Origin: Bacteroidales bacterium
GTDB lineage: Bacteria > Bacteroidota > Bacteroidia > Bacteroidales > F082
DNA: 41,834 bases
Reading direction: 5' to 3'
Assembly: GCA_013141455.1 (NCBI GenBank)
Contig: JABFQW010000119.1
Coordinates: 1-41,834, forward strand
Shown: in pieces, positions 15,095-24,783 of the stretch
Position numbering within the stretch: position 1 is the stretch's first letter
Layout: each line of letters starts with the position of its first letter
Made by a program: the position numbers and the translations under genes
The notes under the pieces: generated by a model
The model's input: only the letters and a program-made list of their open reading frames with translations
The model's database searches: none
Told to the model about the DNA's origin: nothing

Positions 15095-16171
15095 ATGCTA
15101 AGAGGATTATATAATAACATATACACGAATCGTAGGGTTCTGATAACTGGACATACAGGTTTCAAAGGATCATGGCTAAGTCTTATTCTACATAAATTGG
15201 GAACTGATGTATATGGTTATGCACTTGACCCTCCCACAGATCCAAGTTTGTTTGTTGAAGCAAACATCGGGGAACTGATGACCTCCACAATTGGAGATAT
15301 CAGGGATTACAATTTATTACTTGAGACTTTAAAAAAAATACAGCCAGAAATTATTATTCATATGGCTGCCCAGCCTCTTGTGATGGAATCGTATAGGAAT
15401 CCACGCGAAACCTATGAGATCAATGTGATGGGAACAGTAAACCTTTTTGATGCTGCAAGGCAGGTTAAAAGTGTAAAAGTCATACTCAATGTTACTACCG
15501 ACAAATGTTACGAAAACAAGGAATGGCATTGGGGATACCGCGAAAACGAACCGATGGGAGGGTATGATCCTTACTCGAACAGTAAAGGTTGTTCCGAATT
15601 AGTGACTTCCTCTTTCCGCAGTTCGTTCTTTAATCCCAAAGACTATTCAAAACATGGCATTGCTTTGGCTTCTGCCCGTGCCGGAAATGTAATCGGCGGC
15701 GGTGATTGGGCCAATGACCGTCTTATCCCTGATTTTATACGATCCATCTCAAAAGGTGAAAAAGTAAAAATCCGTAGCCCTTTTGCAATCCGGCCATGGC
15801 AACATGTATTAGAACCATTGTCAGGTTATCTTGCATTGTGTGAGAAGTTATTTACGCAGGGGCCTGCATTTGCCGAAGCATGGAATTTCGGACCTGACGA
15901 TAAAGATGCAAAAAATGTGGAATGGATTACTAATACTATTTGCAACTTATGGGGAGAAGGTGCTCAATTCGAAATTGATAAGAATCCTCAACCTCATGAA
16001 GCCAATTACCTAAAGCTTGATTGCTCAAAAGTAAAAGCTGAACTTGGGTGGATTCCCCGATGGGATATAGAAACCACGCTTAAAACCATTGTGCAATGGA
16101 ACAAATCTTTTCTCTCTGGTTCAAACATGCGTACGATCACAGAAAAACAAATCACGGATTACTTCATGTAG
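15095..16171 (+). CDS. rfbG: CDP-glucose 4,6-dehydratase
   Basis: A 358-residue SDR dehydratase forming CDP-4-keto-6-deoxy-D-glucose. Motifs: VLITGHTGFKGSWLSLILHK near 15-34, HMAAQPLVMESYRNPRETYE, the VTTDKCYENKEW active-site segment and YSNSK. AGNVIGGGDWANDRLIPDFI is characteristic of RfbG. Length is usual. It lies 31 bases after rfbF, across a spacer with ACGAAT units, and 26 bases before rfbH. It acts between RfbF and RfbH in the cytosol. Confidence 0.95.
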   Translation: MLRGLYNNIYTNRRVLITGHTGFKGSWLSLILHKLGTDVYGYALDPPTDPSLFVEANIGELMTSTIGDIRDYNLLLETLKKIQPEIIIHMAAQPLVMESYRNPRETYEINVMGTVNLFDAARQVKSVKVILNVTTDKCYENKEWHWGYRENEPMGGYDPYSNSKGCSELVTSSFRSSFFNPKDYSKHGIALASARAGNVIGGGDWANDRLIPDFIRSISKGEKVKIRSPFAIRPWQHVLEPLSGYLALCEKLFTQGPAFAEAWNFGPDDKDAKNVEWITNTICNLWGEGAQFEIDKNPQPHEANYLKLDCSKVKAELGWIPRWDIETTLKTIVQWNKSFLSGSNMRTITEKQITDYFM

Positions 16172-16197
16172 TTCATTCAAATTTTTGACTTATAAAG

Positions 16198-17514
16198 ATG
16201 GCAGACCCTAAATTAATACGAAAAGAAATAATCGCTAAAACTATTGCGTATTATCAGGCAAAATTTTCACAAAGTGATTTTATTCCTGGTAAATCTAAGG
16301 TTAATTATGCAGGGAGAGTATTCGACCAGCAGGAGTTGGTTAATGCGGTAGAAGCATCCCTCGATTTTTGGCTCACTGAAGGCCGCTTCTCAGAAGAATT
16401 TGCTGAAAAAATATCCGATTTTCTGGGTATAGAACATGTACTTCTTACTAACTCTGGTTCTTCGGCTAATTTACTGGCTTTTTCAGCCCTGACTTCAGAA
16501 AAGCTTGGCGATAAAAGATTGAAACCCGGTGATGAAGTAATCTCCGTTGCAGCCGGTTTCCCGGCTACTGTAACTCCAATCCTTCAATATGGATTGATAC
16601 CGGTATTTGTAGATGTTGAATTTCCAACCTACAATATTGATATTGAAATGATGCGTAAAGCCATTACATCAAAAACACGTTGTATATTTATTGCTCATAC
16701 TTTGGGAAATCCGTTTAATCTGGATGCAGTAATGCAATTAGCTACTGAATTTAATCTCTGGGTTATTGAGGATAATTGTGATGCCTTTGGCAGCGAATAC
16801 AAAGGTAAAAAAACCGGCACCTTTGGCCATCTTTCAACTATCTCATTTTACCCGGCACACCATATCACAACGGGTGAAGGTGGGGCTATCTGTACCAATG
16901 ATCCTCAACTAGCTAACCTGGTTCGAGCATTCCGCGACTGGGGACGCGATTGTTATTGCGCCGGTGGCGAAAACAATACCTGTGGCAAACGTTTCTCACA
17001 GCAGTTTGGTGACCTCCCTTTTGGCTTCGACCACAAATATGTGTATTCTGAAATCGGTTATAACCTCAAAATGACCGATATTCAGGCAGCAATTGGTGCA
17101 GCCCAGATTGATAAACTACCTCATTTTTGTGACCGCCGCAAAGAAAACTTCAAAGAATGGTTTCGGATTTTTTCAAAATACCCTGATTATTTTATTCTAC
17201 CTGAAGCTACCAAAAATTCTGATCCTGCATGGTTTGCTTTTATAGTAACCTTGAAGGAAGGGACCCATTTCAAACGTGATGAAGTTACCGCTTACTTTAA
17301 CGCTAAGCTAATAGAAACACGTAACTTGTTTGCCGGAAATATGACAAAGCAACCTGGTTTTATAAATCAGAAATGGAGAATAGCAGGTAATCTGAAAAAT
17401 ACAGATTTTATAATGAATAACACTTTCTTCCTGGGCACTTACCCCGGATTAACATCAGAAATGTTTACCTATGCGGAAAGTGTCCTTGATGAATTTATTG
17501 CTTCGCAGAAGTAG
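16198..17514 (+). CDS. rfbH: CDP-4-keto-6-deoxyglucose 3-dehydrase (E1)
   Basis: A 438-residue PMP- and iron-sulfur-dependent dehydrase that removes the C3 hydroxyl. Two diagnostic features are visible. First, the aminotransferase-fold lysine site reads PAHHITTGEGG (219-229), histidine instead of lysine, as in true E1 enzymes. Second, the [2Fe-2S] ligands follow the E1 pattern C-x57-C-x-C-x7-C exactly (C194, C252, C254, C262). The N-terminal GRVFDQQELVNAVEASLDFW and SGSSANLLAF are also typical. E1 needs an electron-donating reductase, probably the gene at 17518, which starts three bases after this stop codon. Confidence 0.96.
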   Translation: MADPKLIRKEIIAKTIAYYQAKFSQSDFIPGKSKVNYAGRVFDQQELVNAVEASLDFWLTEGRFSEEFAEKISDFLGIEHVLLTNSGSSANLLAFSALTSEKLGDKRLKPGDEVISVAAGFPATVTPILQYGLIPVFVDVEFPTYNIDIEMMRKAITSKTRCIFIAHTLGNPFNLDAVMQLATEFNLWVIEDNCDAFGSEYKGKKTGTFGHLSTISFYPAHHITTGEGGAICTNDPQLANLVRAFRDWGRDCYCAGGENNTCGKRFSQQFGDLPFGFDHKYVYSEIGYNLKMTDIQAAIGAAQIDKLPHFCDRRKENFKEWFRIFSKYPDYFILPEATKNSDPAWFAFIVTLKEGTHFKRDEVTAYFNAKLIETRNLFAGNMTKQPGFINQKWRIAGNLKNTDFIMNNTFFLGTYPGLTSEMFTYAESVLDEFIASQK

Positions 17515-17517
17515 TTT

Positions 17518-18207
17518 ATGGCTATTGTAAAGAAATATCCGGCAAAAGTTGTTGCCATTCATAATTCCATCGACGGAGTATATACTCTGATACTTGAATC
17601 ATTGAATAAACCTTTTAAATTTGACCCTGGCCAGTTTCTGCATCTTGCACTGGATGACTACGATCCTGCAGGGCAATGGCCTGATTCAAGATGTTTTAGC
17701 ATGCAATCATCTCCATCTGAATATATGATTAAAATAACTTATGCTGTCAAAGGTGTTTTTACATATCGCATGCAACAGCAATTGAAAATTGGTAGTGAAG
17801 TGACTTTGAAACTTCCATATGGCGACTTATTTACGCAACCGCACAATAAAGTGAATACTGTATTTATTGCTGGAGGTACAGGAATCACCCCATTTCTTTC
17901 TTTATTTAACCATTATACTTTTTCTGAATATATAAATCCCATTCTCTTTGTTGGTTTTCGCAGCAGAAACATGAATCTTTATGAAGTCGAATTAGAAAAA
18001 GCTCAAAAAATCAATTCACACTTCAATTACAAACCCTTTTATCAGGATGAAAGTGGAATTTTAAACATTGAAAAGATTATTGATTCAACAAACAAACAAT
18101 CTGCATTTTTTATTTCAGGACCCCCCGCAATGATCAAATCTTTTAAACAGGTTTTAATTAACGAAGGAATTCCTGCTAATCAAGTTTTAACCGATGATTG
18201 GGAATGA
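17518..18207 (+). CDS. E3-like flavin reductase without ferredoxin domain (CDP-3,6-dideoxyhexose pathway)
   Basis: A 229-residue NAD(P)H:flavin oxidoreductase of the ferredoxin-reductase superfamily. The FAD domain (1-105) has the flavin motif RCFS at 58-61. The NAD domain (112-229) has AGGTGITPFL at 118-127 and FISGPPAMI near the end. Placement directly after rfbH suggests it feeds electrons to E1. The classical E3 (AscD/DdhD) is about 330 residues and carries an N-terminal or fused plant-type [2Fe-2S] domain with four cysteines. None is present here. It therefore may hand electrons directly to E1 or through a separate ferredoxin. Confidence 0.82.
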   Translation: MAIVKKYPAKVVAIHNSIDGVYTLILESLNKPFKFDPGQFLHLALDDYDPAGQWPDSRCFSMQSSPSEYMIKITYAVKGVFTYRMQQQLKIGSEVTLKLPYGDLFTQPHNKVNTVFIAGGTGITPFLSLFNHYTFSEYINPILFVGFRSRNMNLYEVELEKAQKINSHFNYKPFYQDESGILNIEKIIDSTNKQSAFFISGPPAMIKSFKQVLINEGIPANQVLTDDWE

Positions 18208-18250
18208 TTTCCTTTGTGAATTTGGCCTTAATACAAGAAATGCAAAATAA

Positions 18251-19117
18251 ATGAAAACAATCTTAATTACCGGTATTAACGGATTCCTTGGCAGTAATCT
18301 TGCGAAAACATTATGCCAGAATCATAATATTATTGGACTTGAATACTCAATTAAAAGTTTAGATAGGATTAAAAATTACAATTTTAAGGTTTATTGTGCT
18401 GAGAATGAAATACCTGATGAAGTTTTTACTGAACAATCTATTGATTTTATAATTCATACTGCTACTTTTTATGGTAAACAAAATGAATCAACAGATATTA
18501 TTGCCAAAGCAAATTTATTTATCCCTTTTGAACTACTTGAAAAGGCTATAATTTTTAAGTGCAAGCTTTTCATTAATACTGATACTGTACTTGATCGTTT
18601 CGTAAATACTTATGCACTTTCTAAAAGACACTTTCAAGAGTGGCTTTATATAAGACGTAATGAAATCAAGATAATAAACATGCAACTTGAACACTTTTAT
18701 GGTCCTGGAGCTAGTAATTCAAATTTTATTACTAATATGATAGACAGGCTAAAAAGTGATGAAGACATAATTGATTTGACATTAGGTGAACAAAAACGTG
18801 GTTTTGTCTATATTGAAGATGTTATTTCTGCATATGAAATAGTAATTAATAAAGTATTGGAGATTCCAAATTCATATACAGAATTTCAAGTGACCGTCAA
18901 CCAATTAATTAGCGTTAAAGAATTAATGTTATCACTTAAAAGACTTACCAATTCTAAGTCAAAATTAAATTTTGGTTCATTATCTTATAGGGAAAATGAA
19001 TTGTTGGAATCAAAAACAGACAATAAAAAACTTGTAAAGCTGGGTTGGAATCCTACAACAGAATTGAATCAGGGGCTTGAGTTTACAATTTTATCGGAAT
19101 TAAAGATTAAGAATTAG
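18251..19117 (+). CDS. SDR reductase, CDP-abequose/paratose-synthase-like
   Basis: A 288-residue SDR. The cofactor site is LITGINGFLGSNLA (5-18) and the catalytic pair is Y121/K125 in YALSK. Further family features are LEHFYGPGAS and RGFVYIEDV. Following the E1/E3 pair, it most likely reduces C4 of the CDP-3,6-dideoxy-4-ketohexose to abequose or paratose (RfbJ/RfbS role). The two differ only in stereochemistry at C4 and cannot be told apart by eye. A colitose or ascarylose route would need other genes not seen. It is followed by a glycosyltransferase five bases later, which may transfer this sugar. Confidence 0.75.
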   Translation: MKTILITGINGFLGSNLAKTLCQNHNIIGLEYSIKSLDRIKNYNFKVYCAENEIPDEVFTEQSIDFIIHTATFYGKQNESTDIIAKANLFIPFELLEKAIIFKCKLFINTDTVLDRFVNTYALSKRHFQEWLYIRRNEIKIINMQLEHFYGPGASNSNFITNMIDRLKSDEDIIDLTLGEQKRGFVYIEDVISAYEIVINKVLEIPNSYTEFQVTVNQLISVKELMLSLKRLTNSKSKLNFGSLSYRENELLESKTDNKKLVKLGWNPTTELNQGLEFTILSELKIKN

Positions 19118-19122
19118 TTTAT

Positions 19123-20070
19123 ATGAAGAGTATCGACACACCAGTTCTATTTATAACTTTTGCCAGACCTGATTATGCAAGAAAATCATTTGAGGCTATA
19201 AAACAAGCTAAACCAAAGAATTTATATTTTTACAATAATAAGGGTCGAGAAGATAATGAGAATGAACTAAAACTAAATCGGGAGGTCAAAGATTTAATAA
19301 ATAAAGTTGATTGGCCCTGTAATTTGAGGACCTTTTTTAGAGAAGACCATGTTGATATTTATACTTCTTTGTTTTCAGCAATTGACTGGGTTTTTAAATC
19401 TGAAGAAAAAGCCATTATTCTTGAAGAAGATTGTGTAGCCACACCATATTTTTTTAATTATTGTGAAGAATTGTTACAAAAATATGCATCTGACTCAAGA
19501 GTCTGGATGATAAGTGGTAATAATTTTACTGAAGAGGGCTTCAAAGATGATGCAGATTATATTTTTTCGAGATTTTCACACATTTATGGGTGGGCATCTT
19601 GGAGGGACAGATGGGAGAAGATAGATCGCACCATGGAAGATCATGATCTTGTTATTGACTTAGGAATTTATGAAAAGTATTTTCTCACGAAGAATCAGGC
19701 AAAGTATGTTAAGAATAGATTTGTAAACTTTAAAAAAGGAAACCTGCCAGCAAATCCTGCCTGGGATTTTCTGTTTTGGTATTCAGCAATAAAGAACAAT
19801 GCGTTTACTATTTTTCCAAAAAAGCACTTGGTTGGTAATATTGGAGTAATAGGTCACCATAACAAATCTGGAGAACCAATGATTTGGAATAGAGTGCCTT
19901 TGAATATAGAGAAGAATCCATTTACCCTTAAACATCCATCGTTTATATTCCCAGATGATAATTATGATAGGTTTCATTTTAATAACTATATATCAATGTT
20001 ATCAAGAGTGAGTTTTCTGGATCGGGTCATTAGAAAGGTTCGTAAATTAATTCTTGGGGAAAAAAAATAG
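19123..20070 (+). CDS. Glycosyltransferase, GT-A fold (HlpA-like)
   Basis: A 315-residue protein resembling GT-A-type nucleotide-sugar transferases annotated as hemolytic protein HlpA-like. Features: PVLFITFARPDYARKSFEAI (7-26), 'REDHVDIYTSLFSAIDWVF', then KAIILEEDCVATPYFFNYCE, where the acidic EED probably serves as the metal/nucleotide site, and HIYGWASWRDRW. No membrane segment is seen. The gene follows the CDP-dideoxyhexose set so closely that it may attach that sugar; this is inference. A gene-free stretch of 325 bases follows. Confidence 0.72.
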   Translation: MKSIDTPVLFITFARPDYARKSFEAIKQAKPKNLYFYNNKGREDNENELKLNREVKDLINKVDWPCNLRTFFREDHVDIYTSLFSAIDWVFKSEEKAIILEEDCVATPYFFNYCEELLQKYASDSRVWMISGNNFTEEGFKDDADYIFSRFSHIYGWASWRDRWEKIDRTMEDHDLVIDLGIYEKYFLTKNQAKYVKNRFVNFKKGNLPANPAWDFLFWYSAIKNNAFTIFPKKHLVGNIGVIGHHNKSGEPMIWNRVPLNIEKNPFTLKHPSFIFPDDNYDRFHFNNYISMLSRVSFLDRVIRKVRKLILGEKK

Positions 20071-20395
20071 TATTCCCTTATGTTCAAAATATATTAATTC
20101 GCATTTTAAGGATCAACCAACAGAGTATATTTTCTTTGGCAGATGATCGATTTTCCTACATTAATTATTTTGTCTATCAATTCTTTACCATTTGTTTTTT
20201 ACGATAATTATTATAATGACTTTTTAGTATTGTAGTGAATTGAAATAAATGATGTTATTATCATGCTCATGTACTCATTGATGTTTGAAATAATAATTTG
20301 CGATCAGTTATTTAGTTTATCTATAATCCAAATAACTGGTAAAGTAAAATTCAGGTTTTTATAAATTGTGAAGTATTAATAGTTAAACCCCCCTA
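20071..20395. other. Gene-free AT-rich spacer before wzx
   Basis: No open frame, tRNA, terminator-like hairpin with a T tract, or repeat unit of the families seen elsewhere in the window is apparent. No convincing TTTG / TAnnTTTG pair was found. It separates the CDP-dideoxyhexose module from the assembly genes. Confidence 0.6.
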
Positions 20396-21970
20396 ATGCA
20401 GGCAGGAAAAAGAGTAGTATTCAATACTGGAATTCTTTACATAAATTTATTAGTTAGGATATTTATTGGGCTGTTTACTACAAGGTTAGTATTAAATGCA
20501 TTAGGGAAGTCCGATTTTGGTATTTATTCATTAGTAGGAGGTGTCATCGGGATGTTATCCTTTCTTGCCACTTCAATGTCAATATCATCGATGAGATTTA
20601 TGTCCCATAGTATAGGAACTGGCGATATTGAACTAATAAAAAAAACTTTTAATACAAGCCTAATAATTCATTTTATATTAGGAATTCTTGTCATATTGAT
20701 ATTAGAAGGTGGTGGTTTGCTTATGTTTGATTATTGGCTAAATATTCCCCCAAATAGTTTAAACGATGCAAAAATCATTTTTCATTTTATGGTTTTTTCA
20801 GCCTTTGTTACTGTTATTTCTGTTCCATTTGATGCGGTTATGAATGCACACGAAAATTTTTTTGCATCAACATTAATAAATACTTCTGGTGTCGTAATTA
20901 ACTTGGGGATTGCAATTTATATAACTTATCTAGACTCAAACTTGTTAGTCATTTACGGGTTTTTAATTTTACTTAATCAAATCGTGATCAGGATATTTAA
21001 ACAGTGGTATAGTAAATACAATTACGAAGAATGTAAAGTAAAACTTAAGGAATATGTTGATTTTAGTCTGATTAAAAATATGTTGTCATTTGTGGGATGG
21101 AATATTCTTGGTGTATCTGGTGCTGTTATCCTAGTTCAGTCAAAAGATATTTTGTTAAATATGTTTTTTGGTGTAAACCTCAATGCCTCAAATGGCATAG
21201 CCTCGGTATTGACTGAAAGACTAAATAATTTTTCTGCAAGTATGACTCAAGCCATAGAACCACAGATTATGAAAAATGAAGGGAGTGGCGATCGTAAGAA
21301 AATGATAAATTTGGTTGCCACAGGCGCAAAATTTTCTGTCTTTTTGATTTCAATTTTTTCAATACCTGTTTTTATTGAAACCCCATATTTATTAGAACTA
21401 TGGTTGGGTAATGTCCCTGAATATTCGGTTATTTTTATACGTTTGATCATTCTGTCCATGATTTTAGAGAAATTCACATTTCCAATTATCACTGCAATTT
21501 ATGCTATTGGAAACGTTAAAGAATTTACCATTGTTGGTTTTATTATAATCTTATTAATGATTCCAATTTCATACTGGCTTTATTATTTGGGAGAACCACC
21601 TTATACAATTTTTATTGTAGTTATTTTTATCTATATTTGTTTAGCTGCTTGCAGGTTGTACTATGGTAAAAAGATAGCTGGCATCAATATTAAGGAATAT
21701 CTGCAGATGGTTGTCCTGAAATCAATTATTCCATTATTAATTTCATTATTTGTTGCAATAATTCCATTCTTAATCTTTGAACAAAGTTTTATAAGATTGA
21801 TTGGCACGACTTTGTTATACATTATTTCTTCAATTATTTTTATTAGATATCTTGGACTAACAAAGTTGGAATACACTAAACTAAAAGAAATAGTTAAAAG
21901 CAGTGTAAATAAGTTTAGATCTATGATTTTTGAAAGATTTTCAAAATTATTTTTTAGCAGAAAGGATTAA
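20396..21970 (+). CDS. wzx: Wzx-type oligosaccharide-lipid flippase
   Basis: A 524-residue inner-membrane protein with about 12-14 hydrophobic segments. It begins VVFNTGILYINLLVRIFIGL with the N-terminal segment typical of MATE/MOP-type polysaccharide flippases (TTRLVLNALGKSDFGIYSLV). There is a charged helix at the C-terminus. In the Wzx/Wzy pathway it flips undecaprenyl-linked repeat units to the periplasm. It sits with a Wzy-like gene and glycosyltransferases. Codon use is strongly AT-rich compared with the first 12 kb. Confidence 0.85.
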   Translation: MQAGKRVVFNTGILYINLLVRIFIGLFTTRLVLNALGKSDFGIYSLVGGVIGMLSFLATSMSISSMRFMSHSIGTGDIELIKKTFNTSLIIHFILGILVILILEGGGLLMFDYWLNIPPNSLNDAKIIFHFMVFSAFVTVISVPFDAVMNAHENFFASTLINTSGVVINLGIAIYITYLDSNLLVIYGFLILLNQIVIRIFKQWYSKYNYEECKVKLKEYVDFSLIKNMLSFVGWNILGVSGAVILVQSKDILLNMFFGVNLNASNGIASVLTERLNNFSASMTQAIEPQIMKNEGSGDRKKMINLVATGAKFSVFLISIFSIPVFIETPYLLELWLGNVPEYSVIFIRLIILSMILEKFTFPIITAIYAIGNVKEFTIVGFIIILLMIPISYWLYYLGEPPYTIFIVVIFIYICLAACRLYYGKKIAGINIKEYLQMVVLKSIIPLLISLFVAIIPFLIFEQSFIRLIGTTLLYIISSIIFIRYLGLTKLEYTKLKEIVKSSVNKFRSMIFERFSKLFFSRKD

Positions 21971-22099
21971 GAAAAATTCAAACATCCCGATTACACAACA
22001 AGATTACTCTTTCCATAATTTGAGATATTTATCAGTTTTGTTTATGTGCCAAAAAGTGATTTAAATATTTCAAACACGTTACAACTTATAGAATACAGA

Positions 22100-23383
22100 A
22101 TGAAAGAAATTGAAAATCAGATTAAAGTAGTTCTGCTTTGTCATTTTACAAATGCGGAAGTAAGAAATATTTTACCCTTGAGTAGTAAAATAAAGCAAAA
22201 TGATTTTGCACCCTGGATTACCAGAATGATCAAAGGGTTCGAGCAGGCTGATAATGTTCAAATTCATATTATTGCACCACATCGGAGATTAAAACCATTT
22301 ATTTTCGAGTTTGTTAATAGAGGAATCTATTATCATTTTTTTAACCCGCATATCCTTGCGATCAGAAGAGGACAAAAGTATCTAAAAAGAGTTGAGCTTT
22401 GGACAAACTTTTTTCAGAATCAACTTTTGGTAAACAGGTTTATTAAAAGGATAAAACCGGACATTATTAACTTAATTGGAGCGGAGAGTCCATATTATTC
22501 ATCTCTGGTATTAAATATTAAGGATATACCAGTTTACGTTTGCATTCAGGGGATTTATAGTGATCCGGAGGGATTTGATAAGAATGAAAAGCCCATGCAA
22601 AGTATAGTAAAGGTTGAAAGAAAAATCCATGAACAATTTCGATATTTTGGCATATCCGCTCCGCAATTCGTTAGTCTTATTAAGCGGGACAATGAAAATC
22701 CGGTTTTTTTAAAGCAAAAATATCCCCTTGATTTTGATGTTTCTGTCAATTCAGGAATTGATAAAATGTATGATTTTGTTTATTTTGGGCGTGTAACCTT
22801 TGCAAAAGGAGTTGATAAAATTATAGAGGCAATTGCTAATATAAGTGCAAAAGGTCGTAGAGTAACATTGAACATTGTTGGTGGGTACTCTAATGAATAT
22901 TTTATATATTTGAATGGATTGATTAATAAATATAAATTGACTGATCAAATTTATTTTACAGGTGAATTACCCACACTGCAAGATGTATATAACGAAGTTA
23001 TTAAGAGTAGAGTTTCTGTTATTTCAACCAAAAGTGACAACTTGCCCCAAACGATATTTGAGAGTATTTTATTAAATATTCCCGTAGTTGCTACAAATGT
23101 TGGTGGAATTCCATATTTAAATAAAGAAGGTAAGACAATTTTACTCTCGGAATATGGAGATATTAATGGATTGGCCGAAAATATGATGAAATTGATTGAT
23201 AATCCAGTTTATGCACAAGAATTAACAAATAAATGTAAAGAATTATTATCCAGAGAATATAATACTCAAAAGATAATTGAACTTTACATTCAGCAATATA
23301 AAGCAATTATTGATAATTATTGGAACAACACCCCCATTAAACATGAATTACTTTATAACGAAAACGATTTTAGGCAGAAATAA
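22100..23383 (+). CDS. Family-4 glycosyltransferase (GT-B)
   Basis: A 427-residue cytosolic glycosyltransferase if it starts at ATG 22100. An in-frame GTG at 22046 would add 18 residues, but the homologous part begins at IKVVLLCHF. The C-terminal half has the GT4 pattern FVYFGRVTFAKGVDKIIEAI, TLNIVGG, then 'SVISTKSDNLPQTIFESILL' and PVVATNVGGIPYL, the donor-binding E-x7-E type region. Acceptor and donor are unknown. It lies between wzx and the Wzy-like gene, as expected for repeat-unit assembly. Confidence 0.85.
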   Translation: MKEIENQIKVVLLCHFTNAEVRNILPLSSKIKQNDFAPWITRMIKGFEQADNVQIHIIAPHRRLKPFIFEFVNRGIYYHFFNPHILAIRRGQKYLKRVELWTNFFQNQLLVNRFIKRIKPDIINLIGAESPYYSSLVLNIKDIPVYVCIQGIYSDPEGFDKNEKPMQSIVKVERKIHEQFRYFGISAPQFVSLIKRDNENPVFLKQKYPLDFDVSVNSGIDKMYDFVYFGRVTFAKGVDKIIEAIANISAKGRRVTLNIVGGYSNEYFIYLNGLINKYKLTDQIYFTGELPTLQDVYNEVIKSRVSVISTKSDNLPQTIFESILLNIPVVATNVGGIPYLNKEGKTILLSEYGDINGLAENMMKLIDNPVYAQELTNKCKELLSREYNTQKIIELYIQQYKAIIDNYWNNTPIKHELLYNENDFRQK

Positions 23384-23469
23384 TGTGGTATGATAAAATA
23401 CAAATTGCCTAATAGAATATTATGGTCATAGTAACAAGATTCATTAGCAAATTTTGATCAAGGGAACAA

Positions 23470-24693
23470 ATGCTTACAAAAAAAAATATCTTTAGAATAA
23501 CCTGCATTTTAATTCTAGGTTATCTATTCTTACCAATTGTTTTTAAAAATCTATTCTGGCCATTTATGTCAAGTTGGTTTTATATTTATGGATGGATTGC
23601 TTTGCTATTATTTTTTTATCCAAGGATTTTGATATCGAGGCCTGCTTTGTATATTTATTTTTTTTACAGTTTATATTTATTATTAATACTTTTTGATGTT
23701 TACTATATTGAAATAGAGGAAATTCATGGATTATTGAAGTATGTATTTATTTCAACAACCATGTTACAATATTTTTACATAAGCAAAGACTATCATGGAT
23801 TGAACAAAGTAATAAGGATCGCATTGATATTTTTTGTAATTACTACAATAACTTCAATAATAGGAATGCAGAAATTTCCAATGGCTGCGCGCGATCTTGC
23901 AGGTGCTTTGCAACGTGATAGCCAAACACAAATAGTTATACTTTATGAAAAACTTGGGATAGCATCCTATGACTTTTTTTATGGGATAGCATTTTCACTA
24001 CCTATTTTTGTTTCTTTACTGAAGGTGAAATATTCTGGTAAGTACATTAAAATAATTATCATTTTCCTGATTGTACTTTCATTTTATGGTATTTTAAAAT
24101 CACAATATACTACTCCATTAGTTTTCGCTATGTTACTTAGCTTTTTTGCCTATTGGACACCACAGAACATTCCAAAAGCAATTTCGTTATATGTTTTAGT
24201 AGCATTAATATTTATTATATCATATAATTATATAACAGAGATAATGTTTAGTCTTTCACATAGTATAAATGCTGAAGTACTTTCAAGTAGATTATATGAT
24301 ATAGCTGATTTTATGAGATATGGACTTGGTGGTGAAAGCAAAGACGTCGATGTTCGGTTAAACCGAATACCACTGCAGATTGAAAACTTTTTGAATAGCC
24401 CAATAATTGGCGGTTCTGAGACAACTGGACATGTTTTTTGGATTGATACCTTAGCAAGATTTGGATTTCTTGGGTTATTGCCATGGATATTATTATTAAG
24501 TGATCAGATTAAAAGAAATCTACAGAATATTTATTATTCAGATAGAATATATTATATACTCTCAATCCTAATGGTTATTTCGGTGGGTTTTATTCGAAAT
24601 CTGTTTGGCGCCGGAATGACAATGTTTGTTTTTTTTGTAATTCCAAGCCTTGCATTGGTAAGAGAAGAATTGTTTAAAACATCGAAGGAGTAA
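23470..24693 (+). CDS. wzy: Wzy-like O-antigen polymerase
   Basis: A 407-residue polytopic membrane protein with roughly 10-11 hydrophobic segments. A large periplasmic-type loop (around 260-320) has charged residues and the stretch RLNRIPLQIENFLNSPIIGG, followed by GHVFWIDTLARFGFLGLLPW. That arrangement is typical of Wzy polymerases and related O-antigen ligases. Wzy proteins share little sequence, so the call rests on topology and position between two glycosyltransferases and near wzx. The ligase alternative is less likely, since ligases usually lie outside the locus. Confidence 0.75.
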   Translation: MLTKKNIFRITCILILGYLFLPIVFKNLFWPFMSSWFYIYGWIALLLFFYPRILISRPALYIYFFYSLYLLLILFDVYYIEIEEIHGLLKYVFISTTMLQYFYISKDYHGLNKVIRIALIFFVITTITSIIGMQKFPMAARDLAGALQRDSQTQIVILYEKLGIASYDFFYGIAFSLPIFVSLLKVKYSGKYIKIIIIFLIVLSFYGILKSQYTTPLVFAMLLSFFAYWTPQNIPKAISLYVLVALIFIISYNYITEIMFSLSHSINAEVLSSRLYDIADFMRYGLGGESKDVDVRLNRIPLQIENFLNSPIIGGSETTGHVFWIDTLARFGFLGLLPWILLLSDQIKRNLQNIYYSDRIYYILSILMVISVGFIRNLFGAGMTMFVFFVIPSLALVREELFKTSKE

Positions 24694-24783
24694 TTTAGAA
24701 TTCAATATTATTAGCAATGTGTCCGTTGCCTTTATGGACTTTATTGACAGCGCTAATATAATTCATCATGAATAATTGTTTTT

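Noticed and set aside
16855-16884. Histidines in place of the aminotransferase lysine in rfbH as a sign of inactivation
   Set aside because: Histidine at this site and the C-x57-C-x-C-x7-C pattern are the hallmark of active E1 dehydrases.
20071-20395. A promoter for wzx in the 325-base spacer
   Set aside because: TTTG occurs but never at the right distance from a TAnnTTTG box.
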